64,000 bases of DNA from Pseudoalteromonas sp. N1230-9 (GCF_032716425.1 NZ_CP090419.1:2668001-2732000), one strand, 5' to 3'. Shown: positions 1-8,450, numbered from the stretch's first letter. The notes: generated by a model not told the origin, from the letters alone. A program made the numbers and translations.

Positions 1-755
1 TGTTTGAAGGTGATAATCGAGGGTTTTCCCTAAAACCTAGTGGCACTGAAAGTGTAACATCTCGTATTTGGCATAAGTTTCATCTCTCGCCTTTAGAAAA
101 TAAAGTACACACAAAAGAAACTGTTTCAGATCCATCAAAAGCTCCTTGGGAGAAAGCAAAAAGAGTATATAATGGTGAATTAGCGCCAAAAGGACGCACT
201 TTTCTTAAAAGCAGAGCTTTTCCCAATAAACACATTTATCAATATAGGATGGAAGGTCAATATGGTGGCGTTAATCATGCTATGCCAGGTTCTCCTGAGA
301 TACAAGAAGCTTTAGGTTTCTCCTATGTTCCTACCTTAAATGTTAAATACAAAATTGTTATAGATATTGACAGACAAAATAGTCACATGGACATTGTTAC
401 TTATATTACTGGCGATGGTTTCCCTAATTGTGAAGCGTTTATAGTCGGCCCTGGTGGGCAGGCAGTTTCACTGGGTGTACACGTTAGAAAAGGAGCAGCA
501 CCTGTGAGTTTATCTTTAAATGCTGACTATCCAATGATTGCAAGCGCAATACGATTACCCCTCAATAACAATGGTAGTTTTAAAGGAACTGTAGGTGATG
601 AGCTTTTTAGACAAACCAATAAACAACCAAAACTAAAGTTCCAAAAAATAACTGACTGGAATTACCGCTTTACCTCTATTCCTGCCAACAGTGGTCACTG
701 TATGTTACTCGAAAAAGCAAGTTTAAAATATTGTTTTGATGGCTTACTAAAATAA
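1..755 (+). CDS. Hypothetical protein, 5' end outside the window
   Basis: The reading frame is open from base 3 to the stop at 753-755, so the ATG at 249 is internal and about 250 C-terminal residues are present. I do not recognise the family. The start of the visible part reads FEGDNRGFS followed about 14 residues later by TSRIWHKF, a pattern that reminds me of C-terminal domains attached to large secreted or polymorphic-toxin proteins; this is a weak impression. The rest is mixed alpha/beta with two cysteines close to the end, no membrane segment and no repeats. It sits 10 bp upstream of a lipoprotein gene, so the two probably share a transcript. The DNA is visibly more AT-rich than the core genes further right, which together with the adjacent tRNA suggests horizontally acquired sequence. 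Confidence 0.7.
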   Translation, partial: FEGDNRGFSLKPSGTESVTSRIWHKFHLSPLENKVHTKETVSDPSKAPWEKAKRVYNGELAPKGRTFLKSRAFPNKHIYQYRMEGQYGGVNHAMPGSPEIQEALGFSYVPTLNVKYKIVIDIDRQNSHMDIVTYITGDGFPNCEAFIVGPGGQAVSLGVHVRKGAAPVSLSLNADYPMIASAIRLPLNNNGSFKGTVGDELFRQTNKQPKLKFQKITDWNYRFTSIPANSGHCMLLEKASLKYCFDGLLK

Positions 756-765
756 AGGCAACTCA

Positions 766-1293
766 ATGAAAAATTCCTTCAATACTCACTTTTTTAAAAT
801 ACTGCTAGTTGGTTTGATGATCACGTTTTTATCAGCCTGTACAGAGGTGAAAAAAAGAGAGCCTGCAATTTATCTAATACCAGATGGATACGTAGGCTCT
901 TTATATATTGTATTCAACGCACCAAATGGTAAACCTCCCAAATACGAGGGTAATTCAAGGGTGTATCATATTCCCTCATCAGGTGTGCTTGTAACACAAA
1001 TGGATGCCAATGAAGGTTGGAGTGAAAGCAGTGAAATTAAGTACTTCTCTGTGAGTCAATCAGGTAAACGAGCTCCCATAAGTACAGTTTCAGAGGGTAC
1101 CCCTGATAATACAAGAGCTTTATATTCTGGTGGCTTAGGTGAAGCAGGCCCCATTTTTGGTTGTACGGTGATCAATAAGAAGTTTACGATCGGCACGAAA
1201 TCACAGAGAACTGACTTAAATAAATTACTCACGATTTTTGAAGCCATCAAAGTTAAAAACATTGATAAAAAACTATTCGAAGATATGTGTTAG
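766..1293 (+). CDS. Lipoprotein, DUF6843-like
   Basis: A 175-residue protein with a lipoprotein signal: basic N-terminus, hydrophobic core and lipobox LSAC, giving a lipidated cysteine at about residue 25. The mature part begins with YLIPDGYVGSLYIVFNAP and then RVYHIPSSGVLVT, a pattern I associate with the DUF6843 family (function unknown; assignment from memory). The residue after the cysteine is Thr, so the default sorting would be to the outer membrane. AAGG lies 7 bases before the ATG. It follows the truncated upstream gene by 10 bp. A large partner with a small membrane lipoprotein behind it is a common effector-immunity arrangement, but nothing here proves that role. The dense ORF on the opposite strand is a shadow. 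Confidence 0.75.
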   Translation: MKNSFNTHFFKILLVGLMITFLSACTEVKKREPAIYLIPDGYVGSLYIVFNAPNGKPPKYEGNSRVYHIPSSGVLVTQMDANEGWSESSEIKYFSVSQSGKRAPISTVSEGTPDNTRALYSGGLGEAGPIFGCTVINKKFTIGTKSQRTDLNKLLTIFEAIKVKNIDKKLFEDMC

Positions 1294-1380
1294 GCTTATT
1301 TATTGCTATTTTTTCTGAGCTTTGATTTTACTCTAATGGCCTGCAAAGAGAGGCTACAGGAATGTAATCATTGATTTAAT

Positions 1381-1455
1381 TGGTAGCCCCTACAGGAATC
1401 GAACCTGTAACTGCCCCTTAGGAGGGGGCCGTTATATCCATTTAACTAAGAGGCC
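1381..1455 (-). tRNA. tRNA-Arg (anticodon CCU)
   Basis: Read on the minus strand the 75 bases fold into a full cloverleaf. Acceptor GGCCTCT pairs with AGGGGCT (two G-U pairs), D stem GTTA/TAAC, anticodon stem GCCCC/GGGGC with loop CTCCTAA (anticodon CCT, reading AGG), a short variable loop, and T arm ACAGG-TTCGATT-CCTGT. The discriminator base is A and the CCA is encoded at 1381-1383. AGG is a rare arginine codon, and genes for minor arginine tRNAs are frequent integration sites for islands; the tRNA 3' end points at the two unfamiliar genes at 1-1293. Confidence 0.95.
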
Positions 1456-1469
1456 ACTTAGCTAAGAAA

Positions 1470-1499
1470 ATTATAACGGGCTAACCCTTTTATAATCAA
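1470..1499 (-). promoter_or_regulatory. Sigma-70 promoter of tRNA-Arg
   Basis: On the minus strand TTGATT (1494-1499) and a perfect TATAAT (1470-1475) are separated by 18 bases. Transcription would start near 1463, about 8 bases before the tRNA 5' end. It lies between the last FlgO-like gene and the tRNA. Confidence 0.6.
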
Positions 1500-1519
1500 G
1501 CCTTTAGTTTTGGCTAATT

Positions 1520-2161
1520 TTATTTGATACTGGCGGTTTGAATTGATTCATTTTGCAGCACAAAATAAGGGATGACTTTTTGTGCGCTTGCAGTGACTTG
1601 TTTTGAATTTAAGTTTATCACTCTGGCATTCACTTCTACGCCGGTGTTACGGTAGATCAAGGTGCCCGACAGTACATGACTGGCAATTTGGCGCTCTGCT
1701 AGCTCTTCCACTTTACGTGTCATGACAAAATCGCCACGAGGAGTCACTTTAATCACATCCATCGCTTTAAAATCAACCACACCAAAGCCGAACTTTTGTA
1801 ACTGATACATCATCGATTCTGCAATCTGGTTACCAAGCTGAGAGCTTGTATCAAGGCTGGCATCTAATTCAACAAATGTGGTAATTGCGATACCAAGCTC
1901 AGCCTCTTGTTGCATTGTATCAACTAACTCTAACGCCATTTGCTCAACATAGTTAACTAGTGTTTTATGATGTTGATACGGCACGAATAGCCTATCGTTC
2001 GTATTGACTTGCTGCGCTTGGTTTTGTTGCTCTTGCAATAAAGCAGCATAATCTATTTGTGTTGTTGAAGTGTTCGCTTTTGGCTCTGGCTGTGGCTGCT
2101 GTGCAAGCATTTCACAACCTGTTAGGACTAAGCATAAAGCGATTGAAAAAAAACATTTCAT
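1520..2161 (-). CDS. FlgO-family lipoprotein (copy 1, last gene of the surface locus)
   Basis: A 213-residue lipoprotein: lipobox LTGC (Cys about residue 16), a Gln/Pro-rich linker, then a FlgO-type domain at about residues 70-200. Diagnostic stretches are SSQLGNQIAESMMYQLQKFG, VVDFK, VTPRGDFVMTR, and VLSGTL followed by VNARVIN. FlgO in Vibrio is an outer-membrane lipoprotein needed for flagellar stability and motility. No flagellar genes lie in this window, and this copy is third in a tandem of three related genes transcribed with a pilus locus. The start codon is 3 bp after the stop of the upstream FlgO-like gene, so translational coupling is likely. I infer a role in an outer-membrane collar or assembly scaffold; the family match is firm, the function is not. 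Confidence 0.85.
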   Translation of the reverse strand: MKCFFSIALCLVLTGCEMLAQQPQPEPKANTSTTQIDYAALLQEQQNQAQQVNTNDRLFVPYQHHKTLVNYVEQMALELVDTMQQEAELGIAITTFVELDASLDTSSQLGNQIAESMMYQLQKFGFGVVDFKAMDVIKVTPRGDFVMTRKVEELAERQIASHVLSGTLIYRNTGVEVNARVINLNSKQVTASAQKVIPYFVLQNESIQTASIK

Positions 2162-2164
2162 AAT

Positions 2165-2845
2165 TTACTCACTTGCCTGCTTTAGCATAATGCCGTCACT
2201 ACGGTTAGTACTGTCGAGTGCATCAACAACCGACTGTGGAATAAACCCTTGAGCAGAGCCAACTACCGCTTTACTGGTAATGCCAACAATACGCGCATTC
2301 ACAAGCACACCACCTTGGTGATTGACTAAAGTGCCTGCCAATACATAATTAAAGTTTTGCTGCTGACTTAATTCTAAGTAGTCTCGACTAAACACGAAGT
2401 CACCAGTGGGGGTAACACGCATATAATCTGTTGTTTTAAAGTCGATAACTGGCACGCCAAAGGTATGTAATTCGTGCATAAAGCTTTCGGCAATTTGATT
2501 ACCAAGTAATGAACCTGCATTGTAATCAGCGTCTAGGTATATAAAGCTAGACACCGCAAGTGGTGTTTTATCGTTAACGTATTGCAGGTTTTCAACCATA
2601 TCCTGCATGATGCCTCGAACATAGTGATTAATGTTCTTCCGTGTTGGCGCTGCAGTAAACGTACTGTCGTTCATTACCACTTGGTTGCTTTGAAATACGC
2701 TTGTGCTTGTTTGCGGGGCAGCAACTTCACGCTGTGCGCTAACAAGCTGAGGCTCATCACTGTATGTCTTTTCGTTATCCGCTGTCAGCATCGAAGAACA
2801 ACCAAAGCCTAAAGGAAGGCATAAACTTAAAAATAAACGTTTCAT
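2165..2845 (-). CDS. FlgO-family lipoprotein (copy 2)
   Basis: A 226-residue lipoprotein with lipobox GFGC. Its FlgO domain aligns along its whole length with copy 1: AGSLLGNQIAESFMHELHTF, VIDFK, VTPTGDFVFSRD, YVLAGTLVN and VNARIVG. Both copies have NQIAES, DFK, a VTP-x-GDF motif and a VNAR motif, so the genes arose by tandem duplication followed by strong divergence outside these motifs. A good ribosome binding site (GAGG) precedes the ATG. It is separated by 12 bp from copy 3 upstream and by 3 bp from copy 1 downstream. Likely an outer-membrane component acting with the other two; role in the pilus locus is inferred from context. Confidence 0.85.
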   Translation of the reverse strand: MKRLFLSLCLPLGFGCSSMLTADNEKTYSDEPQLVSAQREVAAPQTSTSVFQSNQVVMNDSTFTAAPTRKNINHYVRGIMQDMVENLQYVNDKTPLAVSSFIYLDADYNAGSLLGNQIAESFMHELHTFGVPVIDFKTTDYMRVTPTGDFVFSRDYLELSQQQNFNYVLAGTLVNHQGGVLVNARIVGITSKAVVGSAQGFIPQSVVDALDSTNRSDGIMLKQASE

Positions 2846-2857
2846 TGATAATTCCTC

Positions 2858-3451
2858 TTAATATTCACTACGGTATAGCTGACCATCACGCTGCTGCACT
2901 TTCTCATTTCCCCACATAACATTAATAGGAATTTCAGTACTAGCAGCCGACACTATTCGCTGATCTTTTGTATTAACTAGGCGCGCATTAACTATGTAGG
3001 CATGTTGTTGCCGTGTTAATGTGCCTGTGATGACAAAGTCAATATTCTGACGTTGACGTAACTTACTCACATCACGACTTAATATACTATCGGCCGTAGG
3101 CTGTAAATTTAAAGTGTTTTCTAAACGGTATTCAATGGTATGAAAACCCAGTTGTGTGAACTGGGTCATTAAACTCTCTTGAATTTGTTGGCTCAAGCCA
3201 TTGCCTTGATTGCTTGCCAAGCGAGTACCTAAGCCATCAGCCATATAAAAACTGGTTACAGCAATGCGAGCATTGCCTTTGTAAGAGCCTTGAATGCGGC
3301 TTAATTGACTGCTTAAATCTGCAACATATTGATTAACAGTGTAGGCTGCCATGCGAGCTTTAGGCGCATTGGTCGATACAACTGGTTTTGCCTCTTCTGT
3401 GAGACTACAACCAGTCAGTATAAAAAATATAAAACAATGTAAAAGTCGCAT
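2858..3451 (-). CDS. FlgO-family lipoprotein (copy 3)
   Basis: A 197-residue lipoprotein with lipobox LTGC. I start it at the ATG at 3451, which has GAGG nine bases upstream; a GTG three codons earlier would have that site directly on top of it. FlgO-type signatures are IAVTSFYMADGLG, QQIQESLMTQFTQLGFHTIE, ILSRDVSKLRQRQNIDFVIT, TLTRQ and VNARLVN. It is the most divergent of the three: NQIAES has become QQIQES and the DFK motif is missing. It follows the SPOR lipoprotein gene by 57 bp. As with the neighbours, outer-membrane location is well supported and the job is inferred. Confidence 0.85.
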   Translation of the reverse strand: MRLLHCFIFFILTGCSLTEEAKPVVSTNAPKARMAAYTVNQYVADLSSQLSRIQGSYKGNARIAVTSFYMADGLGTRLASNQGNGLSQQIQESLMTQFTQLGFHTIEYRLENTLNLQPTADSILSRDVSKLRQRQNIDFVITGTLTRQQHAYIVNARLVNTKDQRIVSAASTEIPINVMWGNEKVQQRDGQLYRSEY

Positions 3452-3508
3452 AATTGCCACCCTCTATGAACATAGCAATGTACTAGCAAGGATTATGCCT
3501 AATAATAT

Positions 3509-4108
3509 TTACATGCCTGAAAAGGGTTTATTGGTGTATTGAGTGACAAGGCAATTGACTTCTTTTTGCTTTAATAACTGGCAATCCTTTTCAGCCATTT
3601 GCTTCTCTTTATAAGCGCCTATTTTTAATCGATGATACACAACACTGTTAACCTCAACAGCCTCAACGTTAACCGCAAATTGACCTGTAAACATACTTGG
3701 GGCTTTACTTTTTAACTCTTCTAAACTTCGCGTTAATCGCGCTGTTTCTGTGACAGAGGCAACTTGTAATGCAAATAATGGCTGCTCAGTATAAGCATTG
3801 CTTTTAACATCAACAGGTTCAACAACTTGCTCACTAACGGGTGAGCTTTTAGCTTGGTTTTCTGTTTGCGTCTTGGCAAGATCATTTAGCTGGGTAATTA
3901 GTAGGTTTAGATCATTTTCAATTGCGATAAGGCGATCAATGCTAGGTTTAGCTTGTTGCCACTGCGCGGCACTTTCTTTTAGGCTATCGAGTTCTTGTTG
4001 AGTAATTTGCACACTATTTTGCGGTGTGGAAGAGTGTTCGCTATTTGTTGATTGACACGCAGATGCCAGTAAACAAAGTAAAACAACACTAAAATGACGC
4101 TTTAACAT
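3509..4108 (-). CDS. SPOR-domain lipoprotein
   Basis: A 199-residue lipoprotein (lipobox ASAC). The start is placed at the ATG at 4108 because AGGGA lies about ten bases upstream and a signal peptide follows at once; an in-frame ATG at 4156 inside the usher gene has no such support. Residues about 30-80 form an amphipathic helix with QWQQAKPSIDRLIAIENDL. Residues about 120-199 form a SPOR-like domain: LFALQVASVTE, YHRLKIGAYKE, AEKDCQLLKQKEVNC. SPOR domains bind peptidoglycan glycan strands lacking stem peptides. The same helix occurs in the lipoprotein at 9176-9763 and the same SPOR type at 9870-10427 and in the usher, so it is an integral part of the system. It follows the usher stop by 16 bp. 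Confidence 0.85.
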   Translation of the reverse strand: MLKRHFSVVLLCLLASACQSTNSEHSSTPQNSVQITQQELDSLKESAAQWQQAKPSIDRLIAIENDLNLLITQLNDLAKTQTENQAKSSPVSEQVVEPVDVKSNAYTEQPLFALQVASVTETARLTRSLEELKSKAPSMFTGQFAVNVEAVEVNSVVYHRLKIGAYKEKQMAEKDCQLLKQKEVNCLVTQYTNKPFSGM

Positions 4109-4124
4109 TATAATTTTCCCTAAA

Positions 4125-7118
4125 TTAATAACTAACCGTATATGGCTCAACATCACAGTTAAGCTTATAGCTCTTTAATACGCTGCAAACTTGTGTAAGT
4201 TCATCGCTTTGAGTTTCAGAAAACGCGGCTGAGAGAACAAACTCTTTATCACTTTTTTTGATATAAAAAGGATCTAAAATAGCGAGATCTGATAATGGTT
4301 TTTTCACAAGATAAAGATATGTTTTTAAGATAGCGAGTGATGAAAACTGCCCTAACTTAGCAATGTAGCCATCTTTTACTTGTTTAGGCTTTAATACTAG
4401 ATCAGCGCCAACAACAACTTCGCCACCAGCAGATAAGTTAAGGGTCACATGTTGGTTATCTTTTAATGATTTTTTGTCTTTATATTCATCATCTATCACT
4501 GCTTTATATTCGCCTGGGCGAAGGTCTGTAAACAAGTAATAGCCATCATACGCAGCTTGGGTTTGCGACACCTTTTTCCCTGTTTTATCAATGAGTGAGA
4601 TGTTCGCAAACGGTTGCACTTTCATATTTTCATCTTGCTCAACATACACAACCCCCTCAACTTCGCTGCTGTTGTTAAGCGCTATATCAATATATTCTAT
4701 AAATCCGGCTCTGGGAGTAACAGAGAAACCATCATTAGCAGCGATCAAAAATGGATCTGGAAAACTATCTGGATCAATAACAATATCGGTCGTTCTATTC
4801 GCAGGCATACTGGTTAGCAATGCAATGCCGTTTTCATCAGTGACTGCTTGACGATAATTTTGCACACCTTTGACTTTAACACCTGCAATACCATGCTCAC
4901 TTTCATCCTTGATTCCATTATTATTGGCATCTAAGTAAACGTGAGCCATCAGAGTACCTGAGCGTGCTAAACTTCGTTTGCTAGAAAAGATACCAGTGCC
5001 TTGGCTAGCATAACCTAGGCTAAAGCGGCTAAATAACCCTACTCGCCAACGATCTTCACTGTCGTAGTTAAGATTACTATTTAGGCTAAATCTATCAGAT
5101 TGCCAATTAAGTCCAATCTCCGCTGACTTTACATCATCAATAAGCGAGTTACGAAGTGTCAACTCACCTTGCAACTGTGATGTTAAACTACGATTAAATT
5201 GGGCCTCATATGACTGAATAGAGTGGTGAGGACTCATACTGTAATCCAGACTAAAACGGCTAAAAACTTGACCAAATCGACCTTGGAGTCGAACGTTACC
5301 CAATAAGGTAGAGTCATCGAGCCTGCTGTCTTTTTGCCAACTCAAGCGGTGATTAAAGGAAAAGCCTGAGTAAGCATAGTTCATGATATTCTCGAGCTTT
5401 AGGCTGTCGTATCGGCTATCAATGTCAGTGTAATAAGCGTTGTTTTGATAGTTGAGTCGACCGTATTGATTTTGAAAGACCTCTCCAGAGATATTAAATT
5501 CATAATTGCTTGATGAACTCATGCTTTGCTGGCTGCTTTGACGATTAATTAAACGCTCTCGTTCTGATGCACGAAACCTTAACGCTTGCTCGGCAATTTG
5601 ACCTCTTGCGGTAAACTCAAGCTCGCTTTCATCTTCATTGTTTTGCTCGTAATCTAGGTTAATTAACAGACGGTCAAAAAGGCTCACATTACTACCGATC
5701 GCTAGGTTTTGAGTGTCATCTTTATACTCACTTTTTAAACCCGCTATACCGCCATACACTGAGATATTATCTGTTAATGCTGTATCGTAACGGCCAGAAA
5801 ACAGCCAGCCTGGGTTTTCAACATAATAATTCGATTGGTTAAATAACTGGTGCCCTTGCTCCGTGATTGAGAATTCATAAAACGACTCTCCCGCAGACAA
5901 GCTAGTGCCATCAATCAAGTATTGTTCAGTCTTTCGCTCCACTTGACCTTGCGGTCCATAAAAAATGAGCTCAAAGTTATTGGCGCCATACAGCAAGTCT
6001 ACATTTTCAAATATATACCTACCGTCATTAAGACTAAGTAGCTGATTAATTAAAACACCATTTTGATACAGCTCTACATCCCAGCCGGGTTGGATATTAC
6101 CAATGATGTTAACCTGATTAGTATTAACAGGCTTAAATAGCGGTTTATTAGTTACTTTTGCACCGCGAGCATAATTGCTATTAAAACGGTTCCCTATTTG
6201 CGTTGCAAGTACATCACCAAACTCTATTCTGTTTGCTGCTAAAGGGCCAAGTAGCTCTGAATTTAAGTCTTCACGGCTAAATGTGAGTCTTGAATCAGTA
6301 AGTAAGTCACCATCACGACCCGCAAAATAGTATTCAGCATTTAAGTATGCAAGATCATTAGCACCAAGAATAGAGTATCCCGCAGAGCTTTGTTGATCAT
6401 CTGCTGTCATGCTAATTTGGATATCTGCCATAGGAGAAGACACAGCTTGGTATGGGCTTTCTTTCCACGGTAGTGTTGGCTCAGAGTAACGTGCTGTTTG
6501 GCTTAGCTCTCTTTTCTGCCGAGCTAAGCGTGCTTCTATGGGTAATCGTGCGTCAGAGTTTATGTAAAGTTCAAGTGTTGAGTAGTCTACAGCCATTGTT
6601 AAATCAAACACTTGCTCAAGTAATGTTGAAGCAACAAAAATATCTTGCTGATCAACGTGTAACTGTTCTTGGGCTATTGAAAATGTCCGACCTTTAACTG
6701 TTATGGTCATTTTAGTTGTATCAAGCACAAAGGTATTTTCTGGATTAATAAACCAGCCCTTCGCAATACCGGTATTTCCATTTACATCAATTACAAACTC
6801 TACGGTTTCAGAGAAGCTCAGCAAGTCGACCCATATTCCTTGCTGACTTTTAACAGCTAACACTTCTCCTAAGTAGGTATGCTTTAAGTAAGCTGAAAAA
6901 AACAACAACTCCCCAACAGGGATCCCTTCCCCATTCATTTTTTTATTGAGGTCTGGTGCTGTTGCCTGAGAATCAGCGCTTTCTCTTTCAGAAGCTTTTA
7001 ACTGTTGTAACTGCTGCTGCATTTTCTTTAATGAAGCAAATACAGCCTGATAATTTTTTTCAGCTGCGACAGGAGCGCCAGTGGCAAACATTAAAAGACA
7101 AAATAAGAGACGTTTCAT
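4125..7118 (-). CDS. Outer-membrane usher with C-terminal SPOR-like domain
   Basis: A 997-residue protein with a signal peptide (about 1-19). In order: a Gln-rich helix (about 25-50); an N-terminal periplasmic region; a divergent usher beta-barrel (about 230-715) with a plug-like segment reading GNIQPGWDVELYQNGVLIN and YGANNFELIFYGPQG; an SdrB-like module with the Ca-binding pattern DANNNGIKDESE (about 730-741); a carboxypeptidase-regulatory-like fold ending DLRPGEYKAVID; and a last module from about 917. That module begins YIAKLGQFSS and carries C978 and C988 in the same C-x9-C pattern as the three SPOR lipoproteins of the locus. Known ushers secrete chaperone-bound subunits and end in small periplasmic domains; a SPOR-like tail is unusual and would link the barrel to the cell wall. 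The start codon directly abuts the chaperone stop (TAAATG). The barrel resembles TcfC/alpha-type ushers more than PapC, judged by eye. Confidence 0.8.
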   Translation of the reverse strand: MKRLLFCLLMFATGAPVAAEKNYQAVFASLKKMQQQLQQLKASERESADSQATAPDLNKKMNGEGIPVGELLFFSAYLKHTYLGEVLAVKSQQGIWVDLLSFSETVEFVIDVNGNTGIAKGWFINPENTFVLDTTKMTITVKGRTFSIAQEQLHVDQQDIFVASTLLEQVFDLTMAVDYSTLELYINSDARLPIEARLARQKRELSQTARYSEPTLPWKESPYQAVSSPMADIQISMTADDQQSSAGYSILGANDLAYLNAEYYFAGRDGDLLTDSRLTFSREDLNSELLGPLAANRIEFGDVLATQIGNRFNSNYARGAKVTNKPLFKPVNTNQVNIIGNIQPGWDVELYQNGVLINQLLSLNDGRYIFENVDLLYGANNFELIFYGPQGQVERKTEQYLIDGTSLSAGESFYEFSITEQGHQLFNQSNYYVENPGWLFSGRYDTALTDNISVYGGIAGLKSEYKDDTQNLAIGSNVSLFDRLLINLDYEQNNEDESELEFTARGQIAEQALRFRASERERLINRQSSQQSMSSSSNYEFNISGEVFQNQYGRLNYQNNAYYTDIDSRYDSLKLENIMNYAYSGFSFNHRLSWQKDSRLDDSTLLGNVRLQGRFGQVFSRFSLDYSMSPHHSIQSYEAQFNRSLTSQLQGELTLRNSLIDDVKSAEIGLNWQSDRFSLNSNLNYDSEDRWRVGLFSRFSLGYASQGTGIFSSKRSLARSGTLMAHVYLDANNNGIKDESEHGIAGVKVKGVQNYRQAVTDENGIALLTSMPANRTTDIVIDPDSFPDPFLIAANDGFSVTPRAGFIEYIDIALNNSSEVEGVVYVEQDENMKVQPFANISLIDKTGKKVSQTQAAYDGYYLFTDLRPGEYKAVIDDEYKDKKSLKDNQHVTLNLSAGGEVVVGADLVLKPKQVKDGYIAKLGQFSSLAILKTYLYLVKKPLSDLAILDPFYIKKSDKEFVLSAAFSETQSDELTQVCSVLKSYKLNCDVEPYTVSY

Positions 7119-7946
7119 TTACTGCAAAGAATTAAAATGCTGAGACGTGAAGGTCGTCGTTTTAGTTGAAAAAACTTGCCCTTGATACTCTTTTAACCCC
7201 GAGTAAGTAATGCGTATTTGGCTATTTTCTTGTAGCTTCATATTATCAAATAAAGGCAGAGTTAAAGTAACGTTATCAAGCTCAGGATAAATACTGAAGT
7301 CATTTACCATGGCAATTTTTTGCTCTTCTTTACTTCCTGATAGAGTTTGAAAAACTTCAACTTTTCCGAATGAACTATAATCGCCAGAATGATTAAGACT
7401 AATGCCAAGTGATGGTTTAGCATCATTTGTTAAGTACTTTACTGAAGCAATATCAATCTCAGGTAGCGTAGTTCCCTGTCTTAAGAGCACAGGAATTGAG
7501 TAACTTAAAACCATGTCTAAACGAATACCAAAGCTTTTACTATTACTTTTATGTTCATTGGGTAGCGCTTTAAAGACCAAGTGAGAACGATATTCTTTAT
7601 CTGCCAGACCTTTAGCTCTGCGAAGAGCTATTTTCACAACCTGCCTCTCTCCCGGCGCTAATCTCACCTGAGAAGGACTCAAACGCATCATACTGGCCAG
7701 TGAATTAGGGTTAACCTGATCGTCGGTCAGCGTTATATAACCACCTTGCGGCTTCGCTATTTTCTCTTGCCACTCAAGGCGGTAAGTTTTGCTCTCATTA
7801 GAGTTATTTACCACAATAACTTTAGCGACTCGTTGCCTGTCATCAAATGCAATACGTGTTGGCGAGATCAATAAGTTTGCATATACAGCAGCACTATGAA
7901 AGGTTAGTAAAACAATAAAGCAGTATAGAAAGTATCTGTACTTCAT
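7119..7946 (-). CDS. Periplasmic pilus chaperone (PapD-like)
   Basis: A 275-residue protein with a signal peptide of about 23 residues. The mature start LLISPTRIAFDDRQRVAKV is the typical first strand of PapD-type chaperones, with the conserved Arg of the subunit-anchoring pair. The G1-region stretch PGERQVVKIALRRAKGL and the following EYRSHLVF also fit. Such chaperones complete the immunoglobulin fold of pilins by donating a strand and deliver them to the usher encoded immediately downstream with no gap. The long C-terminal second domain is present, so the protein is intact. It lies between a pilin gene (9 bp upstream) and the usher. The partner pilins are of the DUF4402 type, so this belongs to a non-classical chaperone-usher family. 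Confidence 0.88.
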   Translation of the reverse strand: MKYRYFLYCFIVLLTFHSAAVYANLLISPTRIAFDDRQRVAKVIVVNNSNESKTYRLEWQEKIAKPQGGYITLTDDQVNPNSLASMMRLSPSQVRLAPGERQVVKIALRRAKGLADKEYRSHLVFKALPNEHKSNSKSFGIRLDMVLSYSIPVLLRQGTTLPEIDIASVKYLTNDAKPSLGISLNHSGDYSSFGKVEVFQTLSGSKEEQKIAMVNDFSIYPELDNVTLTLPLFDNMKLQENSQIRITYSGLKEYQGQVFSTKTTTFTSQHFNSLQ

Positions 7947-7955
7947 AAAATTCCA

Positions 7956-8414
7956 TTAAAAGTCTACGGTTAATGAGACGGTTGCATCATAATAACCATC
8001 ATTATAGGTGCTACCATCACCACTTGTGCTTATCTGCCCACCCACCGTTAATACAGCACTGCCGTATGAGTCAGTGACCAAGGTAGGGTTATAAATCAAT
8101 CGATTGAGATAAAAGCGTTGGTTATTGTGTAAATTACTAAGTGGTTGGTTATTCACATTATCACTAATGGTAACTTGTATTCTTGCTCCATAGCCTTCAA
8201 ACAATAACTCGGCGGCGCGACCCTGTTTAACAACATAAATACTGTTGCTACTCGCGCTAGTATTGCTTGGCAAAACAGTGACAGAGCTAACACTTGAGTT
8301 GTCTGTAATAGCCAGTAGACCAAAGCTAAGTGGTTCAAGCTCAGTTATTGTTTGTTGTGCAACAGAGCCTGCGCTCAATAAAAGAGCACTTAATAGACAA
8401 AAATGCGTACGCAT
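7956..8414 (-). CDS. Minor pilin or tip subunit, DUF4402-like
   Basis: A 152-residue secreted protein with a signal peptide ending near SVAQQ. The N-terminal LEPLSFGLLAI matches the L-x-FG strand of DUF4402-type subunits, and the C-terminus YNDGYYDATVSLTVDF matches the dG-x-Y-x-g-x-x-x-V-x-V end of the same family. No cysteines, no membrane segment after the signal. It follows the larger pilin by 36 bp and precedes the chaperone by 9 bp. It is shorter than the 196-residue neighbour and closer in composition to a tip or terminating subunit, but which subunit caps the fibre cannot be told from sequence. Confidence 0.75.
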   Translation of the reverse strand: MRTHFCLLSALLLSAGSVAQQTITELEPLSFGLLAITDNSSVSSVTVLPSNTSASSNSIYVVKQGRAAELLFEGYGARIQVTISDNVNNQPLSNLHNNQRFYLNRLIYNPTLVTDSYGSAVLTVGGQISTSGDGSTYNDGYYDATVSLTVDF

Positions 8415-8450
8415 AAGTTATGCCTGCTAACACTTAGCAGGCACTCTATG

